Shown here piece by piece: positions 23,101-38,100 of a stretch of DNA of 64,000 bases. Each line of letters starts with the position of its first letter. Position 1 is the first letter of the stretch. The position numbers and the translations under genes are program-made. The stretch comes from Apoderus coryli (taxonomy: Eukaryota; Arthropoda; Insecta; Coleoptera; Attelabidae). Where the stretch lies: assembly GCA_911728435.2 (NCBI GenBank), contig OU452198.1:30037902-30101901 (forward strand), written 5' to 3'. The notes under the pieces were generated by a model. That model had not been told where the DNA came from. It did not search any database and saw only the letters and a list, made by a program, of their open reading frames with translations.

Positions 23101-26100
23101 AATAAAACGTTCTTATAAAAAACAAAAACATTCTAAAACAACTTAACGAAATAAATTAAATACTTTGGTAATCTTGCTTGATTTAAGCAAAAAAATCTAA
23201 AACAACATAACATTTATCGTAAACAATTAAAATATCTTGGATAATTTTGTTCCTTTAAGTCACGCTTAGGAACTATAATTAACTGTTTTAAATATTTGGA
23301 TTAAATATAACGATCATAATTAGTAATTATATTATAGGTTTAACTGGCACATATACGGAGGTGTTCTAAGATTCGTTTTTTAAATCTAACTACCCTGATT
23401 TTTTTAGCCAATAAAATTGCATATTTTTGTTCCTTTTAAATGATATACGACACATAATGGTTTTAGTTTTAGAAATATCAAAAAACGAGAGCGGTATTGA
23501 AAAATATATTGTTACGAGGATTTTTGGTCACTTTGTAATTTTGGTATAGTGTTAACTTTTGTCACGATTATGTTGTTAATCTTTAAATTACCAAAATTCT
23601 AAGTAGATTGAATAAAAATTTCCAGTTTTGATGACTTAATAAACAACAATGTGTAAGCTTATATTTCTTCAAGAACAAAGAAAACTTGTTTTGATCCTAA
23701 AACACTAAAGTAAGAGAACACTAAATATATAATAATAATTTGATAATATTGCAACTCATACACGACAACAAAAATATAAATAACACCACTCTGCCACTGG
23801 CTGATTCAATGTTACTACGAGGGGCGGCAACAATTACGGGGAAGAACTCAGTTTCCACCAATTGCGACTTGCACATCCGCATGGCGACAAAACGTGCGAG
23901 AGCTACGCACCAATTAGGATCATTAAGTCGGCGTCTAACCACCTATTGCATGGTATTGCCGAATTTACAGAAGATCGTAATTTATTTTCCCTATTTTAAT
24001 ATTCAGTGGTAAAAATTTTAATTAATAAATAAAAATAAAACTAACAACTTAAAGATGCTGAGCTTTTTTCATTATTATTATTTGTAATTGTAAAAAATCG
24101 ATTTTCAAATTAATACTAATACTCCTTTTCTAGAACTAGTGATTTTTTGTAGTTAAATTTGGCAATATAGAATTTTTTTGTCCGCATTCCTTTCGTTGTC
24201 ACAGACTTGTTTGCCAAGCTAATAGGTCATACAATAACAACTAGACAAGATAACAACGGAACAGAGAAAACAACACGTGTGCACTTGTGCAGCAATAACT
24301 CGAAAAAAAAACGGAGTTGGAGCGCATGCTCCGTGATTGTTGTAATACCAACCGATGTTATGTTTTTAATTATATAACCGGTGATTTTTTAGCAACTTTC
24401 TTTTTGGCAACACTGTTTTTGGCAGCTCATCTGTTTTCGTGTAAATGTTACTGTTAATTTAACCATGAATCGACTTACAAACGAACAACGCTTGCAGATT
24501 ATTGAATTTTATTAAAATTTTATGCTCGGTTAAGAAAGTGCATCGTGCACTTCTTCCATTTTATGGTCAGTTTGAGCGACCTTCTAAGGCGGCTATTCGG
24601 AATCTTGTGACTAAATTTCGCACCAAATTTACATTATTGGACATTAAACTATCAACACGCATACGTGGGGGCGGACAGAGGAAAATATCGCAGCTGTATC
24701 CGCCGGTGTTGTTGGTGACCGTGAATTATCCATTCGACGCCGTTTGCAGCAATGGGCCTCTGTTACTCCACTACGTGGAAAATTTTGCGGAAGGAGTTGG
24801 GTGTAAAACCTTTTAAAATACAGCTGATGCAAGAAATGAAGCCACACGACCACAACGGCTAACTTTTGGTGAATGGGCGCTGGCAAAGTTGGATGAAGTT
24901 CCACTTTTTTATCGGAAAATTGTATTCAGAGACGAAGCTCATTTCTGGTTGAATGGATACGTGAACAAGCAAAATGGCCGTATTTGGTATGAAGAGCAGC
25001 CAGAATCATTGCAAGAACTGCCAATGCATCCCGAAAAATGTACTGTTTGTGCGATGATTACAAATATTTTTTTGCCCAAAATGTAAGAGCTGGACTTGGC
25101 TGACATGTGGTTTTAGCAAAACGGAGCCACATGCCACAGAGCACGCGAAACATTGGCCCAATTGAGAAGCGAGTTCGGTGAACAGTTTATTTCACGTTTG
25201 GCGCCGGTCAATTGGCCACCTAGATCGTGCGATTTAACGCCGCTAGACTATTTTATGTAGTGCGATGTTAAGGCTCATGTCTATAGGGACACGCCTGCAA
25301 CGGTTGACGCACTGCAAGCCAATATTGGAGAATTTAGTCGTGAGATACCGGCCGATATGTTGATAGATTATGCCAAAATTGGGCCCAACGTATGAATCAT
25401 TTGAGGCGTAGCCGCGGTCAACATTTACATGAAATCATCTTTAAACATTGAATTATATTGGGTGTCCCACCGATTATGGAGAAACTACACTGTGGAACAA
25501 TCGGACAATCTGGTGTAGTACGTAGGTCGGTTAAAATGTTTTCAAGGATCTAGTACTTCCAGTTATACCGGTTGCCTATCGAGATGTTGGTAGAGAGAGA
25601 AGAAGTTAGAGGAACACAATACAACCACATACCGTCAAGATAAGCGCTACAGAAAATTAGATCTGCGAAATCGTTTTGCTTCTACGCGTCATATCGCTGG
25701 CCAATAGTTTTGAGAAGAAGGTACATACTACACTATATCGCCGCATTCTACACTTTGGATTTGTTTCACACCATCAACGATCAGTGCTTCCGTTGATCGC
25801 GGGCCATTACCGTCATCCTTTGAACTGGTGTAGAGAACGGCAGCATTGAGAGGTTGCTGTCGCCACCCCGTTCACAGAATTTAAATCCCATCGAATATGT
25901 GTGGGATTTGATGGGCAGTAGACTTTCCGCAAATGACTCGCATTCCGAACAACTACTTCAACATAAATATATACGGTTTGCCAATAAAGCAGGTTACAAA
26001 ATTTATATATCTGGAAAGTTGGATCAGCGAGGACCTGAATCCTGAGATAGAAATTAGATCCCGCGTAGAGCAAGCGAGAGCCAATTTTATTAAAATGCGG

Positions 26101-29100
26101 AATCTATTAACTGACAGAACACTCAATTTAAACATCAGATTTAACTTCGTTAGATGTTATGTGTATTCCACGTTACTGTATGGAGTCGAGGCCTGGACGC
26201 TAAAAGTCAGCAGTAGAGATGTGGGTATATCGCAGAATGCTGCGTATTCCATGGACCAATCATATCACGAATCAAGAGGTCTTACATCGGATGAACAAGG
26301 ATGGAACAATTCTCGAGACCATAAAAAAGCGAAAGACTGCTTACCTTGGCCATGTCATGAGATTGAGGGAAAACATGGTCCTGGACGTAGACAGTGCTTT
26401 TAGCTGAAAAACATAATGGATTGGACAGGCTTAGATTCAACTTGCGAAGAAGAGCTCGAGACAGAGACGAATTTTCCATAATTGTGAACATTGAGTGGAG
26501 AAGCCACTTCAAGAAGAAGAAGACTTTCCACTTTGCACCATCTTCCACAGATACTGGTATAGTTAATACATGAAGTTCAATCTGTCGGAGACGAAGACAT
26601 CAACTAATTTATTTTCTCGATGCCAAGTGTACTCATTTTTTCATTTTTTTCTAATTATATGTTAATAGTATTTCTTGCAAATGTTATTGTTTCGTTCTAA
26701 ATAATTATTCTGGGTGTAATACTTCTACTAATGTCAGAGAAATATATTCATTAACAAATTGAATAATTGGTAATTAACATTATAATTTTAGGCTAGCTTT
26801 GTTCGATAAACAACTCGTAAAAATAATTGATTTCCTGGTAAATAACGCCAATCGATATTACGATAAAGATGCTTTAGTAGCTGATCCAGAATATGGCACA
26901 ATATTGAGTTCGCTACTGGTGGGACCATGTGCTTTGGATTATTCCAGAACAAAAAGTAGTGAGCATTTTTGGAGTGATCCACCCGCTGATGAACTGGTAG
27001 GTGCTGTGTTATAAACAAAACCATCAGGAATCTATAGAAAAATATCTGCAGGTACAAAGGCATCGAATTTCAAGTAGTCATTCAACACCGCCGTCCGTCC
27101 GCAGGCCTATATTAAATTTCCGACGATCACTGAACACATCTTCAGAAGATTCGATGAATTCCCGCAATTCAAATCATCAGCATATTGCCAAAGACTATGT
27201 GGAGAGCTTACATCAAAATTCCAGAGCTACATTATTGTTCGGCAAGAACAATGTGCTCGTACTGCCTTCAAATGCTGATGTGTCGGAACCAATGCCAGGG
27301 TGAGTTGGATACGATTTTTATACAGTGAATTGTACCGTATTTCTGTATTGAATCCGAGGTATGAATAACTAATTTCTGTTTGTAGTAATACGGGGTAATT
27401 GGGGTACATAGATTAAAATGAGTACGTTAAAAAACTCATTATGCTCATAACAAAGTAATACCCTGTTGAAAATGCCAGATAGAACCATATAAAAAAAAAA
27501 TTAATATGGATTAATACGGTTCATAGTGTGTATTTGAAACAGCAATTCCAAACTAAAAACATATTTGAAATAATTAGTATGAATCAGGAATACCCACAAG
27601 AATCCAATAGAATCTTAAATGGATTTAATATGGTTTTATAAGCAAATCCAAATGCAAAAGCTATTGGGATTAATTTGCAGTTATCAGTTTCTATCAGGAT
27701 TGCCCAATAGAACCTGTTTACATTTAGAGCGGATTTAATATGGTTTTATAAGCAAATCCAAATGCAAACGCTATTGGGATTAATTTGTAGTTATCAGTTT
27801 CTATCAGGATTGCCCAATAGAACCTGTTTACATTTAGAACGGATTTAATATGGTTTTATAAGCAAATCCAAATGCAAAAGCTATTGGGATTAATTTGTAT
27901 TTATCAGATTCTATCAGGATTGCCCAATAGAACCTGTTTACATTTAGAACGGATTTAATATGGTTTTATAAGCAAATCCAAATGCAAAAGCTATTGGGAT
28001 TAATTTGTATTTATCAGATTCTATCAGGATTGCCCAATAGAACCTGTTTACATTTAGAGCGGATTTAATATGGTTTTATAAGCAAATCCAAATGCAAACG
28101 CTATTGGGATTAATTTGTAGTTATCAGTTTCTATCAGGATTGCCCAATAGAACCTGTTTACATTTAGAACGGATTTAATATGGTTTTATAAGCAAATCCA
28201 AATGCAAAAGCTATTGGGATTAATTTGTATTTATCAGATTCTATCAGGATTGCCCAATAGAACCTGTTTACATTTAGAACGGATTTAATATGGTTTTATA
28301 AGCAAATCCAAATGCAAAAGCTATTGGGATTAATTTGCAGTTATCAGTTTCTATCAGGATTGCCCAATAGAACCTGTTTACATTTAGAACGGATTTAATA
28401 TGGTTTTATAAGCAAATCCAAATGCAAAAGCTATTGGGATTAATTTGTATTTATCAGATTCTATCAGGATTGCCCAATAGAACCTGTTTACATTTAGAAC
28501 GGATTTAATATGGTTTTATAAGCAAATCCAAATGCAAAAGCTATTGGGATTAATTTGTAGTTATCAGTTTCTATCAGGATTGCCCAATAGAACCTGTTTA
28601 CATTTAGAACGGATTTAATATGGTTTTATAAGCAAATCCAAATGCAAAAGCTATTGGGATTAATTTGTATATATCAGATTCTATCAGGATTGCCCAATAG
28701 AACCTGTTTACATTTAGAACGGATTTAATATGGTTTTATAAGCAAATCCAAATGCAAAAGCTATTGGGATTAATTTGCAGTTATCAGTTTCTATCAGGAT
28801 TGCCCAATAGAACCTGTTTACATTTAGAACGGATTTAATATGGTTTTATGAGCAAATCCAAATGCAAAAGCTATTGGGATTAATTTGTAGTTATCAGTTT
28901 CTATCAGGATTGCCCAATAGAACCTGTTTACATTTAGAACGGATTTAATATGGTTTTATAAGCAAATCCAAATGCAAAAGCTATTGGGATTAATTTGTAG
29001 TTATCAGTTTCTATCAGGATTGCCCAATAGAACCTGTTTACATTTAGAACGGATTTAATATGGTTTTATAAGCAAATCCAAATGCAAAAGCTATTGGGAT

Positions 29101-32100
29101 TAATTTGTATATATCAGATTCTATCAGGATTGCCCAATAGAACCTGTTTACATTTAGAACGGATTTAATATGGTTTTATAAGCAAATCCAAATGCAAAAG
29201 CTATTGGGATTAATTTGTAGTTATCAGTTTCTATCAGGATTGCCCAATAGAACCTGTTTACATTTAGAACGGATTTAATATGGTTTTATAAGCAAATCCA
29301 AATGCAAAAGGTATTGGGATTAATTTGTAGTTATCAGTTTCTATCAGGATTGCCCACTAGAACCTGTTTAAATCTAGAACGGATTTAAATGTAAATCCCT
29401 GTATATTATTATAAATAAATTATAACTCTTCAATTTTGTTGAAAAACGTTAAGGTCTATAGTATTATAGAATTACTTACCTCTTCGTCGAATTAATTTTC
29501 ATTTATTATTATTATTTTTTATATATGTCTAGAATTATTGTTTTAAAAAACCATAACTTTGGGATTTGTGGAAGCAAAAAAAAGTCTGCACTCGGTTACA
29601 TGTACTTTTTTTCTATTTTAAAATTACATGTCAATATTTGTCTCAATGTTCACCTAAAACAAAATATAAAATATTTTATATAGCAAAATATTAATAATAC
29701 TTAATCGATGAGTAGAAACAAGTACGTTTTATCACTTCACCAAACATAATGTTTTAGTGTATACGCGCGTTTTGGTAACAATGTTAGCATCTTCAAAGGA
29801 GAACTAAAATGCTTAGTCAACATCACTTGAAAATAAAATAAAAGTGATTTGAAATGAAGTGGTAAGACGTGTGCTTAATTGTCTAATAATTACAATTAAT
29901 AAAATAGTTTATCCTCACAGTATAGTAGTAGTAGTATAGTAATAACACAAACAACGTCAGTTTTATCAAATGACATAAAAACGGTAGCAAAACATGTTTC
30001 GTAAGTAGAAACTGTAATCATTAACATTAGGTACATACGAAAACAAAGATATCAAAATCATCACTCAATTATGTTTTATTTAAAACATATTGATAGTTCT
30101 TTGAACTAACATATATTTTTTGTCATACATATATTATGTAAAATAATGAATACTAAATTTTTACGCGAAATGAATAATCATAATATACCTAATTATTTAA
30201 TTTATATCAGGCAAGTGTCTAGTCTTTTAAAATCACCACACTGACGTAGGCGTAAAGAAGTTTAAAGACGTCTTGTCTTGGGTTTCAATAATAATCTGAT
30301 TATGGAAATGTTTTAGAAGATAGATATTGTGAACTAAATAAGTAGCCATTTAAGTTTTAGGGCTCCATAATATATTGAGCGGCTAAGTTTAATGAAAATT
30401 ATTTTTGGAATGTTATCATAAATAAGTGTTTTAGGTCATTTTATACGTAAATAAGTACTTGTTGAACCAAATTTGGTAAACCATACTACTGAACATTTCT
30501 AAGTTCTGAACTTTTGGCAAAATAAAAAAAAAACATAACTACCTAAAAATCTTACTGGGCTTGCCTGAAGACAGCAGATACACCACATAGCCACATAGTA
30601 AACTTGGCCTACATACGCGATATAAAATGAGTGCCTTAGAGAATCCCGTGAAAAGTGTATAAAACGGATAAAAAGTAAACCCAATATTTTTGTCGACTAT
30701 AAAATAAAGATGTTAGGACTTTTTTTATAGAAAAAATTATAACATAAAATTGTTATTGAATAATACTAACTTTCCGTTCCTCATGTCTTATTGTCTAAAA
30801 TATCTTCACTCTCTACGTTTATTTCTTCAGAGGTTTCCGTATTCTCTTTTTATTATTTTTCATCCCATCTAAAAAAAATTTCAAGTCCATGACTAACTTT
30901 TTGTGGAAAAGTTAGACATTGGAATATTAAAATATCAGTTATGAAAATACTGTTAAGCAGTTCATTACATAAACAATACTTTTATTTAATTGGTACTTAC
31001 CACAGCTCTGCCGGGGCGCCCTATTAATATCGAATATCTTTATCCCAATCCAGGTATTTACTTTTGATAACTGGGTACGCATGGCGAATTCATCAGTCCC
31101 TTTTTTAATTAAATAAAATGTTGTAATATCTGAAAATGCAAAACGAATCAGTTCCATGTATTGGCTTCAGATATGCCATCTAAATATGCCCAAACAGAAA
31201 TAAAATTTGAATAAATAGGCCATTCTTACAGCGAGCGGTGTACAATTTTAATAGCAAAGTAAAAAACAAATGTCACCACAAATATGTTTTATATTAACGC
31301 CTTTATAGAGACACGTTTCGAGAGTATAATACACTCATCATTAGCCTGCAGCAACCTAATGCTGGAAAACCGAACAATTAAACATTCACATTTCAATGCA
31401 GAACCTGTACTGGGGAGCATTTCAGAGTTTAAATGGTAAAACGTAAGTATTTACAATACAAACATTGTAATGTCCTCGGACAGGGTTCTTGTTAATTTTC
31501 CAAACTGAATAAAATATAGTATAATTAGGTGGATGAGACAGAAATGTACTTGAAGATTAATATTGAAATATAGAAAGAACAACAAATAAGTCCACAAACA
31601 AAACCTTAAATTGCAAACGTATAAGAATCATAGAACAACGGCAGACTTCTTATCGCACTGAATACAAAATTTGTTTAAAAACATTGCAAATAATAATAAA
31701 TTAAATTATTGGTGTGGAAATAAAATAAACTTCCTGAATTGGTTTTTTTAACTTTGTGTCATAAGGAAAATCTGCCTCATGATCATAATGAAACCTATAA
31801 AACGGTAGCAAGTGAGAACCCAAAAGTTCTATTTTAGTCATGATATCAATGATACTTGAACGTTCAAAATTATACGGTTTTCAAAATACCAAAGCTACCT
31901 TCTAAGGAGAAACTGTGTTCTTGGTAAGGACCAAGAACACAGTTTCTACAAAATATAAACTACTAAGTACTAGATGGATAAAGCTAAATAATATGATTTC
32001 ACTCTTACTTAGTTTTGAAACAACGTCGAAGACATTTTTTGCAACCATTGAACATTTAATAACTCATTTGTTGCTTTCAGTTGTTCCCTCAAATTATTTA

Positions 32101-35100
32101 GTCTCATTGGCTTTCGTGAATTTTCTTTCAGAATTTCCTCTGGGTTTAACATTTTAATTCGCTTTTCCCTTATCTGCGTTTTTTTCGCTTATCTGCGTTT
32201 TCAGAGCATCAATATCGTCTAAAACAACATGATTTATTTAGATTTACAGACGAATATAAATTTAAAAAGTAATCAATAATAAAACTAGCAAAAATACCTT
32301 CAATATATAAAATACAAAGGTTTGTAAGTTTTTTATATCTTCGGTGATTCCACTCTCCTGTACTATATCATCAAGGAATCTGAGATAAGCATACCCCATA
32401 CTAAAAAGAGTAAAAAGTTCTTAAATATTGTCATTAATTCTCAATTATTAATATAATAATAAATTATCATTAATTCTTTAGATCTTCTTTCATCTCCCAA
32501 AAGTCTTGAATGTGTGTATAAATTGAAGAAAATTTAATACAATAAAAATTGTTAAAATAACGAATAATGTTCCATATTTCACCGTTTTGGAAAATTTAAC
32601 ACATTTGTTTTATTAATTGATTGTGGTGAAATATCTATTATTACAGTACCTATATGTTTATTTGCTTACCTGCTTCTTATAATAATAATCACAACACAAC
32701 ACACAACACAAAGTTATTTAGTTATTTTATGCTGTTAGATAGTCATAGATGAAAGATATTATAATATATATTTAGGTTAGCATTTACACTTATTTTATTA
32801 CACAATTGAGATAGAGTAATTAACATATTATTGATAATGAAAAACAAAACATAAACCGACGCCATAACAAAACACGATGCTAGCAATGGAATTTGGGCTA
32901 GGTTAGATTAAGTAAAAAATTGCGCAGCAGTGTTGTCATAGGGAATTATCAAATTGTAACATATTTTATTCGACAATTCCAAAATCAAGATTATTACAGA
33001 CTTTGTTGTCTGATTATTATGCATGAGTTTATTCAGTTGACGATAGTTTTTTATTGTTTTCTGGAATATATATACAGGGTGGTCCAACGAAAAGTTTGCA
33101 CCTAGCTTTTCTCTTTTTTTTGTAGTCGAATGCGAAAATGCTCGGACACGTCGATTTTGCTTTTGAGGGGGACACATTTTAAACATATTTTTCGATCTGC
33201 GCCTTTAACCCCCTAGCGGGGGTGAGTAACAACCCTAAAATTTTAAATGGAAAGAGGGGTCTAATGACATATCATTTGAAAGGACACAAAATTGTCTTTC
33301 TAATGATACCCTATTTGTCGAATTTTACTAAAACAGTTAATACGAAAACGACTTTAAAGACATTAAGCCGATAATTTTGGTATTAATGAGAAATACAAAT
33401 AAGTTTTAATTATTGCGAGTGAAAACACCTGCAATCGTTAGTACATTCCAATGTTTGTTAGTTTTAACATTGCTTTGTAAAAAAAGTAAACAAGCTGTTA
33501 AATTGATTTATTAAAACGTTACATTAACAAATGTTGAAAATGTGACCCATTTGATTCCATACAATAATACAGATTTTGTTCAAATCTATTTCTAACATTT
33601 TGTAGCATATCAGGTGTTATGTTTCTGCACTCTTCTGTAATGCGTTGGCGAAGATCTTCTATGGACTCGGGCTTCGTGGCAAAACATTTATTTTTTAAGT
33701 GCCCCCAAAGAAAAAAGTCTAAAGGCGATAAATCCGGTGACCTGGCAGGCCATTCAATTGGGCCCCTCCTTCCAATCCACCGTCCAGGGAACCGGTCATC
33801 TAAGAACTGTCTTACAGGAGCCACATAGTGCGGAGGTGCTTCATCTTGCTGGAAATAAAGCCGATCAGCAGTATGATTTTGGTCATCTTCTATTATTTGT
33901 GTTATTAAAGGATCAATTGTGTCTTCAAGCATGTTTAGGTACACTTCACCAGTTAAATTTCCAGGAATAAAAAGTGGTCCTATAATATGATTTCCTAATA
34001 TGCCACACCAGACGTTTATTTTTTGAGGATACTGGGTATGAACCTCACGGAATAAATGTGGGTTACTGTCATCCCAGTAACGGCAATTGTGCCTATTTAC
34101 AGCTCCATTCAAATAAAATGTGCATTCGTCGGAAAAACAAATGTTAAATAATAATTGCGGATCTTCAATTAAACGCTGGCTCATTGCTTCACAAAATTGC
34201 AGCCTTCTATCAGGATCATCCTCATTTAGTTCCTGTACTAATTTGATTTTGTACGGATGAAATTTGTACGCTTTTAAAATTCGTATTATGGACGAACGGG
34301 AGACACCTGAGGCTTCAGCTAGTTGACGGGTACTTTGACTATGATCCATTTCAACATGCCCTAAAACAGCGACTTCCACAGCTTCATTTCTGATCGGTTT
34401 CTGCGGCTGGTGTTTTACATTACAGACAGATCCGGTATCTACAAACTTTTTAACTAACTTGCCAACGTACACATCATTCACATTTTTATCGGGATGTCTC
34501 TCATTAAATAAGCGAGCCGTAAGTCTAGCACTACTATTATTTTGAAAATAAAGTTTAACAATTTCAACTCGTTCTAGAATGGAATAAATCATTTTGTACG
34601 GTAAAAGTAAAATAACTTGAGAAGCAACCAAACTGAATCAATGAAAAGACTAAAATAAACGGTGTAAATTCTTTTCCTACACGTATCTGCAGTTTTTATT
34701 TCAACAAAAAACGCAAACGATTAGTGAGGAATTTAGTTCTGATAAATAAGATAGTGTTTTTGAAATCCCGTTTTTCTTCAAAGTAAATAATTTAGAAATG
34801 ATTGTAGTTGTTTTCAGTCGTAATAATTAAAACTTATTTGTATTTCTCATTAATACCAAAATTATCGGCTTAATGTCTTTAAAGTCGTTTTCGTATTAAC
34901 TGTTTTAGTAAAATTCGACAAATAGGGTATCATTAGAAAGACAATTTTGTGTCCTTTCAAATGATATGTCATTAGACCCCTCTTTCCATTTAAAATTTTA
35001 GGGTTGTTACTCACCCCCGCTAGGGGGTTAAAGGCGCAGATCGAAAAATATGTTTAAAATGTGTCCCCCTCAAAAGCAAAATCGACGTGTCCGAGCATTT

Positions 35101-38100
35101 TCGCATTCGACTACAAAAAAAAGAGAAAAGCTAGGTGCAAACTTTTCGTTGGACCACCCTGTATAATGACGACATAGAGATTGCAACAGATGTTTTAATT
35201 ACATTTAGATATTTTGACTTTTTATATAAAGGCAATAACAAAATATGCGCCATAGCAATTAATATAATAATAGATAATAGGTATATAAATATACGCTATT
35301 ATTGTTATAGATAGAGAATAGTAGGTATTAAATAAGCTACCAAAATTGAGTTATGACGACATACATGTTGTATTCACACACACTTCTGGATGTGATTGTA
35401 TTAATATTCATGTCTTCACCCATTCTATAATAATTTTGAAATATACTATGATATAATTCTATACCGTGTCATTAGTCAGCTGCAATCGGCAACACTGAAC
35501 TCTGAACTATTCACAAGCGTCAAGGTCAAGCATAAACCACAATACCTACTTACTAGTTGCCAGATTTAGGTCAAATCCGCAGTTTTGTCGCGATTTTCTT
35601 AATAAAATATTCATATATATTTGATATATTTATTATAAACTAAAATATAAATGGTGATATATATTATAGATTGTCCATTATTTCAATTTTAGTTTTTTTT
35701 CTTATTAGTTATTTTTTTATTTATTTAGTTATCATGTCATAGGCAAAACCAGGAGCAAATGTATGTTCATGCCAACGCAATTGTGACTCTTTGGATATAC
35801 TTTGCTATCTTTTCTTATGTAAAAAATGTAATTAAATTTTGAATACCTATCTGTGCGTTAGTAAAAATTACTATGTATATAATTATGTATATAGGTAGGT
35901 AATATCAAAGATTAATGTCTTTGGTAATAGTGAAGGCTATACCTCCGCAACACTGAGTATTAGTAAATGGTCAGCGTTGCCGGTTGTAACATAATAATGA
36001 TTATTACAATTTTGCACTAAATCTGGTACTAAATTTGTACTGTAAGATGAATTTAATGAATCTGTACTAGGATTTTTTATATACTAAATTGGCCAACAAT
36101 TGACCTTTTTTTCTTGGTGACGTAACATAATATGTTGTAAAATCTGAGCAGCTATAACATTATAATAATATGTTTAAGCATGTTATCGGCAACAGTGGAT
36201 ACGGTAAGAAAATCATAACTAGTATTTTGTCAACACACAAAAAACAAAGTAGTAGTTGTCTTTATAAAGACAATGACCTCACCTATCTATAGGGTTATTC
36301 TTTCGTAGTGATTGGTCTGAACAAGTGAATGTGATTATACTGAACTGAATATTTGGCGAAACCGAAAGTCATCTTTTTTGTGATTGTCTTTCACTTAACC
36401 TCGAAAACAGCCAAATCTGCTCTGAAAACTGGAAAATTATTTCGTCCATGATATTATTATCCATGTTTTAAACTTTTACAATTTGTTGGTTTGATTCGAA
36501 ATCATATGCCAATTATTATCTCTCAATATTCAATACTTTTAGAGGTTAACTGTTAACTGAACGAACTAACCGGTACCTAGAGGTTGATCAGTAAGAGGCA
36601 AGGGGGGTAGGAATTTTAATCAGTTTCTTAGAAGTGACCGATGTCGAAAGAATACGCACAATCGTGAATGAACTGACAATTTTCAGATTGTTCACTTAGT
36701 TCAGTACGAAAGAATAACCCTTATATTATTAATGTTTAGGTATATATTTTATTTTAATAACTTAAAACGCCGTGTTGTTTTATGCAATAATTTCTTAACA
36801 TAAGGAGCTCAAGAAATCTGCATTATTTAGGATAACGGACATGAATGAAATTTTTTATTGAATCCGTATTGAAACCAATCGCATCGTGGAAATTCTTATT
36901 CAGCAATTCTATATTAAACGCAATTGAAATAAGCAGTTTTATGCCGCATAAAAACTAATTCAAACTGATAAAACCAAATTAAACATTTGATTTGGAATAC
37001 CTTATTGAAACCAATAAATTCCAAATAAAGAATTTCTTATTAATCCATATTGAAACCAATCCGTTCCATGGTAATTTTTATTCAGTACTTCCATATTAAA
37101 CGCAATTGAAATAAGCAGTTTTATGCCGCATAAAAACTAATTCAAACTGATAAAACCAAATTAAACATTTGATTTAGAATACCTTATTGAAACCAATAAT
37201 TCCCAATAAACAATTTCTTATTAATCCATATTGAAACCAATTCGTTCCATGGTAATTTTTATTCAGTACTTCCATATTACCTAAACGCAATTGAAATAAG
37301 CAGTTTTATGCCGCATAAAAACTAATTCAAACTGATAAAACCAAATTAAACATTTGATTTAGAATACCTTATTGAAACCAATAAATTCCCAATAAAGAAT
37401 TTCTTATTAATCCATATTGAAACCAATTCGTTCCATGGTAATTTTTATTCAGTACTTCCATATTAAACGCAATTGAAATAAGCAGTTTTATGCCGCATAA
37501 AAACTAATTCAAACTGATAAAACCAAATTAAACATTTGATTTGGAATACCTTATTGAAACCAATAAATTCCAAATAAAGAATTTCTTATTAATCCATATT
37601 GAAACCAATTCGTTCCATGGTAATTTTTATTGAGTACTTCCATATTAAACGCAATTGAAATAAGCAGTTTCATGCCGCATAAAAACTAATTCAAACTGAT
37701 AAAACCAAATTAAACATTTGATTTGGAATACCTTATTGATACCAATAAATTCCAAATACAGAATTTCTTATTAATCCATATTGAAACCAATTCGTTTCAT
37801 GGTAATTTTTATTCAGTACTTCCATATTAAACGCAATTGAAATAAGCAGTTTCATGCCGCATAAAAACTAATTCAAACTGATAAAACCAAATTAAACATT
37901 TGATTTAGAATACCTTATTGAAACCAATAAATTCCAAATAAAGAATTTCTTATTAATCCATATTGAAACCAATTCGTTCCATGGTAATTTTTATTCAGTA
38001 CTTCCATATTAAACGCAATTGAAATAAGCAGTTTCATGCCGCATAAAAACTAATTCAAACTGATAAAACCAAATTAAACATTTGATTTAGAATACCTTAT

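Larger units (their letters stand above)
33075..35161 (-). mobile_element. Intact Tc1/mariner-superfamily element (DD41D) with 345-bp terminal repeats
   Basis: The element is 2087 bp and flanked by TA (33073-33074 and 35162-35163). The terminal inverted repeats, 33075-33419 and 34817-35161, are about 345 bp each, begin CAGGGTGGTCC and appear essentially identical. One open transposase frame lies between them. Very similar arms and an uninterrupted frame imply a recent insertion and possible activity. Confidence 0.93.

Noticed and set aside
23720..24012. Overlapping openings on both strands as a gene
   Set aside because: No domain, no splice logic and no conservation cue; likely chance in a low-stop stretch.
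27621..29380. Regular repeat array resembling a CRISPR
   Set aside because: The whole 110-bp unit repeats with no unique spacers, there are no cas genes, and the window is eukaryotic.
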